A stretch of DNA of 64,000 nucleotides from the NCBI GenBank assembly GCA_039111635.1, contig JBCAQO010000001.1, forward strand, positions 1,612,001-1,676,000, given 5' to 3'. How positions within the stretch are numbered: position 1 is the stretch's first letter; each line of letters begins with the position of its first letter. This DNA comes from Heterobasidion occidentale. Its lineage: Eukaryota > Basidiomycota > Agaricomycetes > Russulales > Bondarzewiaceae. Position numbers and translations under genes: made by a program. Positions 24,303-34,175 of the stretch are shown in pieces. The notes under the pieces are model-generated. The model did no database searches. It had not been told where the DNA came from and was given only the letters and a program-made list of their open reading frames with translations.

Positions 24303-25753
24303 TGCGACGCTTCCCAGAGACTGGCATTGGTTGATCCGCACGCTTGTACTTACTCGACTGCATCTAAGGATTTCTATATACACCTTCTTCGCGATGATTG
24401 TGCGCCCGCGAAGAGAAAACGCACGTTCCTCAATTCCATTCTCACATGCCGCAACCTTGCTCAAAGGCAAAACTACTCTAAATGCAGACAGAAGAGGGCT
24501 GAGGTCATACGTAGGTGCCCTGACGACACCGATGGGCACCCCGGGATCTCGAGGCTGAGGGAATCTTGGTAGTCGAGTATGTCATCTGTATGTACATAGC
24601 TCGTAACGCGCCTAATGCGGACGCAGGAGTCGAGCGGCAAATTGACTGCCTCCCGGCCGAAGGACTGGTCATCGCTCGCATAGGACGAGGTTCAGGAGAA
24701 AAGAGACCGCGAGGAGTTTCTCGGTAGAGTTCCATCAGACGGTGTTCCCCCTTATAGATGGACTGGGCGGGGAGGTTTGGATGGCTAGAGTCGGCGATTG
24801 TGAGTGGATCGGAGAAGGGAAATGGGCCGTTCTGTTTATGATGGGGACCAGGCTGTACGTGAGACAATGTGGAAGGATGGGGAACGCGATGTCGTTCATA
24901 GCAGGTGACCGAGGGCGAGAAGCGCTGATTGGGGGCGAAGGCATCGGCAGCAACGGACAAGTGAAATAGCGATGGGGCCAAGGCGAGCGAGTTGCGAAAT
25001 CGTAGTTACATACCGGGCGGACAAAAGAATGCGATTGCGCGAAGCACAGCAGTGGACAAAACAGACGCAAGCGAAGGCAGGCAGAGGGAGTGATGGGTGC
25101 GGTGATACGGAGCCGGTATAGATTTACAAGCAAAAGGGTTTGGTGATGTAGATATCGGCAGGTGATGATATGTGCAACGAGCGACGGAGGCTATTTGACA
25201 GGGAGTGTGCTCCTGCGGGAGCGACGGGGGGCGACAGGAGATTGATATTGGGACAAAGATGGCAAGTGGCCGGGAGCAGTTGATAAGTGGTCGCGGATGA
25301 CCGAAAGGGGCAGGCGTCGGGACGGGACGAATCTGAGGAGTTGAGAGGGTTCATTTGAGGGAAGAACGAGTGCAGGAGAGATGAACGGAATGATGCGGGA
25401 GGAGAAGGGTTCTTTTGAGGAAGAGGAAGAGGAAGAGGATGGGTGGCAGGAACGAGGCAAAGAGGGCAGCGGAGGGGCCAGCAGGAGGACTGCGAGCCGA
25501 CCTGAACAGACGTAAAGCGACTCTACCGCGGCCTGTGAGCCGGCTCCCGAGTGCCCTCCTCCTCCTCTCTCTCCTCCCCATGTCCTGACCACCCCCCGTC
25601 CCCCGTCCCATAGCCCCCTCCCCCCCCCCCCCATCCCCCGTCCATCCCCTGTATACTGCCGTTCCATACCTCCCTCTCTGCCCGTGTACCTCGTTCTTTG
25701 CCGCCTGATCTCTCCGCACACATCCGCTTCGCTGTCATTTGCCCTCCTTTTCC
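24303..25753. other. Long intergenic/promoter region
   Basis: 1.45 kb without a supported gene between the voltage-sensor protein and the disordered 846-residue protein. Open frames on the minus strand (24505-25133, 25191-26048) are low-complexity complements of purine/pyrimidine-rich DNA and show no family motif. The last 200 bases are strongly C/T-rich on the plus strand. Confidence 0.4.
25591..25649 (-). repeat. C-rich tract (G-run array on the minus strand)
   Basis: Runs of 5 or more C alternate with short spacers, including 13 consecutive C at 25620-25632. The complementary strand therefore carries at least five G-runs of length 4 or more within 60 bases, a sequence able in principle to form a G-quadruplex. 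It lies about 105-165 bp upstream of the ATG at 25754, in the expected promoter or 5' leader. Confidence 0.75.
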
Positions 25754-28421
25754 ATGTCTGCGGCCTTTCCCCCGCAGCAGTCATCTTCAGCCCGTCCATG
25801 GTGGTCACGTTCGTCCTCGTCCAAAAGCATCCACAAGTGTGCCCGCTCCCTTCTCGCTCGCTCGCTGTTCCGTTCCTGATCCTCCCCCTTCCGCTTTCGT
25901 CCAGTGATAAGCAGCCGTCCGCAAGCACGTCCGCCAAACCGCCCGCTGCCAAAAAGCTGAACAACCTCGCAACCGCCATCGGCCTCAAGCCAAGAAAGAC
26001 CGCGCTCGCCATCCAAGAACCCCCGTCCCCCGTCCTCCCCCTCCACACTCATGACATCGATGACTCAAAGTACAGGACACGTCTCTCCGCCAAATCAGTC
26101 CAATCGTGGGACGAGATGCTCGAGCCCGTCACCCCCTCCGACCCGACCAGAGAGCACAATTATACCCAGTCCGTTATGTCCATGTCCGAAGACCCGTTCG
26201 CCGCCCGCATGATCCTCGTCCCAAAGATCCCGACAGACCCCACCAGGCTCTCTGTCTTCTCAGACACATCCACCTCGGATTCGCACAGCAGGAGGGCAGA
26301 TCTGGGCCCCAACTACAATCGCATGTCCTTTGCCTCCTCCTCGTCTCACTCCCATCAGAGATCCGACTTTCCCCCAGAGTCCTCTGCCACGAGCCCCACG
26401 TCGCTGCTCCATTCCAATGCTGCAGGCGGTCGGCGAATATCCCGGTGCGTGCATACAGCCTCTCCTCTCCTCCCCATCTATCAGAAAGCTGATATATCTT
26501 CAGATTGACAGTTCAGAGCGACAAGCCGATGCGGCGGATGTCCAATTTTTTGTCCGCTCAGTCCACTCCCACGTCGCCCGCTCCCACAGAGTATTCAGAT
26601 GCAGGGCGTCGCATTCATACATCAGCCTCTTCCACGACGCTGAAGGACAAGCGTCGCGCCGCGGAACCAGTCGTCCCGTCTCTCCCTCGCCCTACGACGC
26701 GACCTCGAGGCATGACCGACGTGGGCCCCGCTCGCCGAGACCTCATGTCCTCTTCAGATACCCGTCTGCTGCCTTCTGCATACCCTCCTCCGACCCCGGC
26801 GACGTCGAATTCAACACAACCGCGCGTCGTCGTCCGGCAGGCGTCTCTCACCCGAATACAGCCTCCATCTGCGCCACCTACATCAGGCCTGCCCCCTCCG
26901 CCACTGGTAACGGGATCATCAAGCACAAAGTCTTCTTCATTGAGACTTCAGCCCCCGTCTCCCTCCTCCGCCTCCTCTTCCAGCTTGTCCTTCGCGTCCT
27001 CCCTGTCCAGTCGAGACGCCGTCCACAGTTCTGTCTCACATCATTCAGACCGACACAACATCAAGGAGAAGAAACGCTTCTCGAACGAGCGCTACATGTC
27101 GGAACACGGAAAGGAGCGCGGTCGAGACAAGCACGCAGCCCCCCGTAATGATGCGAATGGCCCGAGCTCTTCGCGCCATCACAGGGAGCCCAGCTCCCCG
27201 CGAACAGTCAAGAAGGCCGCCTCGCAACAGACCCTATCAAAGCATTTCCCTGGCATGGGCGCCGCCTCCACTTCGAGCATCGCGACCGAAGACGGAAAGG
27301 CGTTGAAGAAACAAAGATCCTTCCATACCTCTCGGATCCCCATGCCCCCGCTTCCTGCGCCCTTCCGACACGTCAATTCGTTTCTCCCGCAGGGAAGCTC
27401 AGCCCGCGAGGAGCCGCCGCTCACGAAAGAGCAGCGCCGGGGAAGCACACAGTCCACCTCTGGCCACACAAACCAGCCGGCCGTCCGCAAGCGCCTCTTT
27501 TCGGGTACGAGCCTGCGCCGCTCTTCGTCCTCGCAGGCACATTCGACGACGGACGACGACGCGCACTCGGTCTTCAGCCTCCCCATCCAAGACGAGTCGC
27601 CCTCCTTCGTGAACCCGTTCCACTCCTCGGACCACGTCACGTCCTCGTTCTGGGACGAGGCAACGGACCCCATCACGAGCCCTCCCACGTCGCCCAATAG
27701 GGATTATTATGCCCAGCAGATCATGTCCCCGGCGGAGATGCTGAGGCTCGAGGCGTTGGTGCAGAAGGGCGGACCTGATGCCGACATCGGTCGTCCGCGC
27801 GTAAACTCCTTCGCTTCCGCGTCGACGTCGATGTCCAATCCCCTCTCGGACGTGGTCTCGGTGGACATCCCGCTCCGTCCGGCGTCGCCTTCGCAGAATG
27901 GAGACGACGGCGGGAAACACGCAGGAAGCAGCTCCGTGGGGCCCGGCCTGCACACGAAGACGCGGACTCCCTCGCTCATATCTAGAATGTTGGGAGCGCC
28001 GTCCGTCTTGACCGGGCGACCGGCGACTGCACAGGGAAACATGTCCCCGCCCGCGTCCCCCACGCGTTCCTCTTCCATCCAGGTCAAGGGCACCTCGGGG
28101 TTGTCTCCCCCGCCGCGCCGCGCGCGCCCCTCGACGTCGACCGGCCTGCACGACAACGGCAACAACCCGGGCAATCGCATGAGCGTCGTGCCTGTCTTCC
28201 CGCTGTCTCCCCCGCCGGCCCGGCGAAACACACGGCGCGCGCTCAACGTGGAGCAGGTGCTGCAGCGCCGGTCGATCATGAAGAAACCCTCGTTCCTGGA
28301 GATCGACGACGAGGCGGAGCGGTATCGGCCGCCGCCCCAAACGGAGGACAGCTTTCTCGACATGGGGAAGGGCTCGTTTGACACGGTCAGGAGCACGGAC
28401 GAGGAGTTTGGGCCAGCGTAA
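25754..28421 (+). CDS. Large serine/proline-rich disordered protein, function unknown
   Basis: Exons 25754..25836, 25905..26444 and 26504..28421 (all in phase) give 846 residues. No catalytic domain is visible. A short ordered-looking N-terminal motif, KKLNNLATAIGLKPRK (residues ~42-57), is followed by WDEMLEPVTPSDPTREH and SMSEDPFAARMILVPK. The rest is mostly Ser, Pro, Thr and Arg with many SP/TP and RxxS sites, which suggests phosphorylation by proline-directed or AGC kinases. A second patch, PAEMLRLEALVQKGG (about codon 420 of exon 3), may be a helix. The C-terminus has VEQVLQRRSIMKKPSFLEID. The second exon's first base is set by phase. Probably a fungal signalling or cell-polarity scaffold; this is inference only. 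Confidence 0.72.
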
Positions 28422-28923
28422 AACGGCCGCTCGCACGTTTCGTTCATCGCATTACATTCCGCTCATCATCATCACCACCACCACCACCATCATCATCACC
28501 ACCATCTGTCTGCCAATCTCTGTTATCTTATTCATTTATCGATATCATCTCCTCCGCTCTTTATTGTCTCTTACTTTTTGCGCCCTCTATAATGCCCTTC
28601 TGCTCGTGACATGTTCAGCTAAACGTTCGGTGTGGCTAATACTCTGGCTCGAGGTCGTTTTGCCTTCTCCTTCATTCGCGGCATGCCCCCCTTTACATAC
28701 CTCCCTCTTATTTGACTGCTCACAATGGATACGAAAGCTCCGCATGATACACGCTAGTTTGAAGTGTCCGACCAGGTGAATTGAGACCGGGATAGAAGCT
28801 AAGTACATAGATAGTGTGCATTAGAGGCGAGAGACGAGATCAGGCACATCATCGGGGGTGCGAGTGTAAAGTGTTAATGTAATAGATGGGTCGTCGGTTC
28901 GCCTATTATTGGATCTTGGATCA
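28422..28923. other. Convergent 3' region between two genes
   Basis: Shared 3' flank of the 846-residue protein (plus) and SLA2 (minus). Apart from a trinucleotide repeat no feature is visible. Confidence 0.4.
28464..28505 (+). repeat. CAT/CAC trinucleotide microsatellite
   Basis: Fourteen tandem CAT or CAC triplets just 40 bp after the stop codon at 28421. It would encode a histidine run if translated but lies outside any supported reading frame, so it is an untranslated simple repeat. Confidence 0.85.
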
Positions 28924-31900
28924 TCAGTCTGTCTCCTCAGTGTGGTATCCCGCTCTCCTCATTGCGCCCAGACGATGCCGCGCCGCGCCGAGATCCTTCT
29001 CGAGGCGCAGGATCTCGACCTGCTGCTCCATCTCGCGCTTCTTGAACTCCAAGTTCGCCATGTTCTTGTAGTCGACGTCCTCCGCCTCGGCCTGCTTCGC
29101 GGAGATGGCCCGGACCTGCCGCACAAGCGCCTTGCACGCCTCCGTCACGGCCTTGGCCGCGAGCTCGAGGCGCTCCTGCGTCTTGGACATCAGGTTCGCC
29201 TTGACGCGCGACGCCGCCACCAGCTGCGCCGTCGCGGCCGCGACCTCGTTCGAGGCGACGATGAGCTGCTCGAGCGAGTGCGTGCCGGAGAGCACGCCGT
29301 CCGCGCTCTCGATCAGCAGGTTCGTCGCGAACGCGACCGAGCGCGCGGCGGAGATGAGGCCCTCCGTCCAGCGGTTGTTCCGCTTGTAGAACTGCTGCGT
29401 CGTGCTCGACCCCCGGCCCTGCGCGACGATCTCCTGCTGCGAGTCCGTCGCCGCGCGGATGAGCCCGCCGATCGCGTGCGTGATCGCCAGCGCGGCCGCG
29501 AGGATCGAGTCGTGCACCTGGAGGTCGACCGCGCTGAAGCGGCTCGAGTCGCGCGGGCGCGCCATCAGCTCCTGCAGGCGCGCGGTCGCCGCCTCGATCG
29601 CCTGCGCGGCGCCGAGCATCGTCTGCTGGACGAGGTCGCCGATGTCCCCGTTGGCTTTCGCCAGCGCGGCCGACTTGCCCTTCGGGATGATGGCCTCGAC
29701 GGCCTCCGACAGCTTCGTGAGCGCGCTGCGGGCCTCGCCGTTGTTGCGCATCGCGATCGTCACGCGCTGGGAGCGGTCGACCAGGTCGAGCTTGTACGAT
29801 TGCAGGTTCAGGAAGAACCGCAGGCCGACGTCTCCGGCCGTCCTCGCCACGTTGATGAGCTTGTCGGACGCGTCGTCGCCCTCCGTCAAGCGCGTGATGC
29901 CCTTCACGTTGACGAGGGTGTCCGCGAGGGCCTGCGCGAACTCGTTGGCGCCCTTGATGACATCCACGTGGTCGCCACCGGGCTGGTTGTCCAGGTAGAG
30001 GTTGAAGATGGTGGCGAAATCGGTCGAGTTTGAGAGCGCCTTTTCGATCATGGACAGGGTGTATTCGGGCGTCGAGTTCTGGTTGCCAGCTTGGGTCGGC
30101 GACTCGAGTTCGTAGATGGCATCGTCCACCTTTTGAACGCAAGCCTGAAGGATGGAGTCTGGTGCAATATTCAGAATCAAGCGAACAAGTCATTTGTGTG
30201 CATGCAAACTAACCGATGATTTGGTTGAGCTTCTTCCTGTTGTCGAGGATCAGCGTGTCTATCTGCGCATTCGTTGCCTCTTCGGCGATGCCTTGAGTCT
30301 ATGGGAAGTGAGTTTTGTTGGCGACACCGCATACGAGATGGTTCACCTGCTGAGCGTCAGACAGTCGCTGGATGGTGCTGTCCATGCCTTCCTGCAGGAT
30401 CATGATCTCTTGGTCCTTTTCCTCACGAAGGCGCTCAAGTTCACCCGCAGACGCGTCTAATCTCGTAAGGAGATCGTCGATCTGAATTTGCTTCGACTAA
30501 CACAACAGCGTTAGCAAAGCATGTCGCAGAAACGCTTTATATACTCACTCGTAATGAGTCTTCCAGCTCGGACATCTGCCTGTTGTATTTCCCGAGCACG
30601 CTCGACACCTCGGAGCTCTTCGATCGAGACGCGTCCTCGGCCCTCTCGTTGGCAAAGTTGATCTCTCGCCGAAGGCGGTCGATCTCGTCCTTGTGAGATG
30701 ACTTCTGGCGGTCCACATCGAAGCGTGCACGATCCCGCTCGCGAATCATGTCAGCGAGCTCCAGATTCTTCGCCTTCAGATCACGCTCCATACGTTCCAT
30801 GCGATCGACAGCCTCCTGCCGAGTTGGCTTTGAGCTGGAATTGCTTGAACTTTGAGAGCATGTCCAGATGTTCCGTGCGGAGCTGACTGTACAGCTTGGC
30901 GAGGGCTTCGTACTTGTTGCGCCACAAGGCAACCTGGTCTTGTAGTTGCTTGATGAGCTCGTCTTTCGATGCCACTTGAGAGCCTATGTGCATGGAGACT
31001 GCGCCCAATTCGCCTTCCAAGGCCTTCACCCTCTAGATTAAATGATGTGAGCGGACCGACCCACTGTGAGGATTGAGAATATACGAACGCGGTCATATTG
31101 TTCAAGCAGCAGCTGGTCGCGCTCGTATTGCCCTCTCATGGCAAGCATGTCCCTCTCCATGTCATTGACATGCTGCGCAGCCTGATTATTGAGCTGCATC
31201 ATCTGTTGCTGCATCAGTTGCTCCTGCGCAAGCCGCTCCCTCTCTGCCTGCTCTCGCTGCCGCTGTTCAAACTCGTGTTGTTGTTGCTGTTCCAGCTCAA
31301 AGCGGCGACGTTCCTCGGCCTCGCGCGCGGCTTGCAACGCAGCCTGCTGATCTTCATACTGCTTGAGCATGCGGGCCTGCTCGTTGACGGTGGCAGCATC
31401 AGGGGAAGGCGCCACAGGTGGCGGGGAGGGTGACTTCGGTGCAACAGTTGTAGGGCGGGCGGGCAAGTCTGGCGCGCTTCCACTGTCCGTCAGGTTGGGA
31501 GGATCCTGCGCATATAGCAGATGAGCCAAGTTTATCATATGAATGGTATGATGGGCATACTTGACCGAGTTTGGGTACATTGATGAGACTTGTCAAGTAC
31601 TTGAGGTTAGAGCATTCATAGTAGAACTTGCGCAAGTTGTAGTGCTGGCTGTTGAATCGTGTCCTCAACGGCTCCAACGCTTCGACGTCGTTCGTTCCTG
31701 AAAAGCGAGTCAGAGACAAACTTGCTAGAGACAGAAGCTGATACGGACTTCTGTGCATGGCTCGCAACATGCTTGTGATGAAGCGATAGATACCCCAGCT
31801 TTCTTTAACGAGCGGTACTAGAGCAGAGATGCGACATTCGTTATTGGCCGAATGTCTGAAATGCGCGAACACCATCTTCTGGAAAGATTCGATCTGATCT

Positions 31901-32732
31901 TGAAGAGCCATGAGATCGGATATTGTCTCGTAGCTGAGGAACATAGGATTAGCTAGCGGTTGTAACACAAAATCTAACGCACGAACCCTTCATTCGGATC
32001 ATCGATACCCTTGAGCGTGACATACTCCTCGTATTCAAAGAGACCGTTGAATTCTGGGCGAAGACGGTGGAATCGAAGCTTTGCCAGGATGAATTGCACG
32101 TAAGTGCGGATGAGTGTTCCGTACCCTGTGCGGCAGCATGAGAACTAACGGGAGGGCGCAGACAGACGACTATACCGTACCTCTTCCGCTATCGTGGCCG
32201 ACAGTACGAGCGCACGACTCGAGCCAGCCAGTCTGGGCCTGAGCCTCCTTGATTGTCTAGAGACAACCCTCAGCTTGGCCACAAGGATCGAACGAGATGC
32301 AGCTTCACATACCACGGGTGTCCCTCTTGCAACACTTTATGTACAGTAATGAGCGCCTTGAAGGTTTGCACCTCGTCGGATAAGATGGGCTGAACGCGGA
32401 GGCCCGACCAGAAGGAAATCGAGGAATGATAATCCCATGTAAACACAATACATTCTGCAAGAGGTCAGGATGACGTCGAGGTGAATGCGGTCAAACATAC
32501 TGCGGACGTGCTTTTGCTTCGGCGCGCTCTCGTCTGCGGTCGTGGCCTTCTTGATGTTCACAACCAAATCCTGCTCGGCCTTGTCCTTGTCGACGGGCCG
32601 TGTGGGGTAGTGGACCTCATCCCCATCGATGTCGAACTGGTTTTGACGCGTCCGCTGTCCGGACCACCTGGGTCGAATCAGACAGGAAATGAGCCATGTG
32701 TATCTCCACTCCACACAGACGTCGGCTTACAT
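28924..32732 (-). CDS. SLA2: Sla2/End4 (HIP1R-type) endocytic adaptor: ANTH, coiled coil, I/LWEQ
   Basis: Exons 32732..32731, 32667..32501, 32454..32312, 32256..32181, 32125..31987, 31933..31749, 31697..31561, 31505..31089, 31032..30549, 30496..30347, 30298..30214 and 30158..28924. The ANTH domain contains APKQKHVRKCIVFTWDY and LFEYEEYVTLKGIDDPNEGY, then ISALVPLVKESWGIYRFITS. A Q/E-rich coiled coil follows, then a talin-like I/LWEQ actin-binding module in the last exon, which contains LIESADGVLSGTHSLEQLIV. Sla2 links clathrin-coat lipids to actin at endocytic patches. Oddities: the start ATG is split (AT|G) by a 63-nt intron; the exon ending at 32312 has no GT donor in phase; and the frame shifts near 30818 (KANS to QEAVDRMERM). 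The last two may be base-call errors. Confidence 0.9.
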
Positions 32733-32815
32733 GGTTTAAAGGAGAGGCAATTCTGAGGTCAAGGATAGGATGTATGAACTCGTAAGTAGGCGCCGGCCAG
32801 AGTGACGAATGCGTA

Positions 32816-33917
32816 ATGGTCGTGACCAGACGCGTGGGACGACGGATCGGTTTGGCTTTTCCTCTTGACCGCGTCTGCTATGCATCCCGGTATCACCAAC
32901 AGCCTTGGCCAGAATGCATTACGCTCCGGACTCCGCAGACTTGTGCCGCCGCGAACTCGGATGCGCTTTCAACATACAGACGCGGGCGCGGGCCCTGCAT
33001 ACTCGGTCAAGCGTCACCCTCTTCTCAACATACCACCATGTTAGTACTAGGCACCATTCCTATATTTACATTTGCCTTGGGAACGTGGCAAGTTCAACGA
33101 TTAAAGTGGAAAGTCTCGCTCATTGACGAGCTGACGGAAAAACTCGAGCGCGAGCCTCTATCTTTGCCGAACAAAGTAAAGTAAGTTCGAGAGTGCTCTG
33201 ACGTCGTGGAAGAGGATTGATACGCCCGCCAGTATTGCGGCTATACCTGACTTCATCTATCGCAAGGTCATCTTGCGTGGTGTCTGGGATGACGCCCACG
33301 CTATGCTCCTGGGACCTCGCGTGCGAGACGGTACCAACGGCTACCGTCTCATTACCCCTCTCATTCGCTCCAATGGGTCAACAATCCTCGTGGACCGCGG
33401 TTTCGTATCGGGAGATTTCGTGAAGAGCGGAAAGCGGACGCCCAAGGTACAAGGTGAAGTCGAAGTTTGCGGTATGCTACGAGACTCCCAAGCTCGCAAT
33501 TCCTTCACCCCGGATAATCATCCGGAAAAAGGCGAGTGGTATTGGGCCGATTTGGATGCTATGACGGAGTATGCAGGAGGCGAGCACTTGAATGTGCAAC
33601 CAGTACTTGTCGAAGAAATCTTCGGTAAGTACAGATGTTTGTCTGTTTGTCTGTATTCTGAACAGCGTTTGCAGACGGCCATGCTGGAGACGCTAGTTAC
33701 AGATTAACACGGGGATTCCAATAGGCAAAGCGGCTATTGTCGATGTTCGGAACGCGCATGCATCGTATGTAGTCACCTGGTGGGTCTCCAGTTCACAACA
33801 ACAATGATGCATTGCATGTTGACGAAGAACAGGTACTCACTGTCTGCCTTTACGACTGTGATGTTTGCGCGGCTTCTGCTCAAACAGCGTCGTGCGTTTG
33901 CACGGCTTCCCCGATGA
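32816..33917 (+). CDS. SURF1: SURF1/Shy1 cytochrome c oxidase assembly factor, with apparent frame breaks
   Basis: Exons to 33180, then 33233..33624, 33675..33779 and 33833..33917. Core matches are TIPIFTFALGTWQVQRLKWK (first membrane span), LILVDRGFVS-type RGFVSGDF, and the C-terminal span VVTWYSLSAFTTVMF. Known role: mitochondrial inner-membrane factor for heme a insertion into Cox1. Two breaks: a good presequence starting MHPGITNSLGQNALRSGLRR at 32880 is one base out of frame with the ATG at 33038, though an in-frame start at 32816 also exists; and at 33711-33714 a GGGG run appears one G short, because RLTRG and IPIGKAAIVDVRNAH lie in different frames. The start is 83-147 bp from divergent SLA2. 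Confidence 0.88.
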
Positions 33918-34175
33918 CCACAATATATTGCGAACGACGTCTAGCGCCACACCTATCATGACTTTGAAGAGTGACGAGTTGGTCATCGAACTCTGAGACA
34001 ATGTACTTCGCCTCAGCAGGGCTGTAGAGTGACCCGTGAATCTACGAGCATATATGTCTTCATATTGTATCATTATACCTGGTCAATGTACGAGTTCGGT
34101 TATTTCCATAGACAATGTGAAATGCGGAACTGCATATTGCAAATGCTACCTACTCCACTCCTACTCCGGACTCAC

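Noticed and set aside
24505..26052. Minus-strand open frames of 105-285 codons
   Set aside because: They are complements of C/T-rich promoter DNA and the start of the gene on the plus strand; no motif or consistent splice sites.
28464..28505. Histidine-run coding potential in the CAT/CAC repeat
   Set aside because: It lies after the stop of the upstream gene and in no supported exon.
28909..30193. Long open frames on both strands (374 and 418 codons) overlapping the last SLA2 exon
   Set aside because: They are out-of-frame shadows of a GC-rich coding exon; composition is Arg/Ala/Gly-heavy and the third frame matches Sla2.
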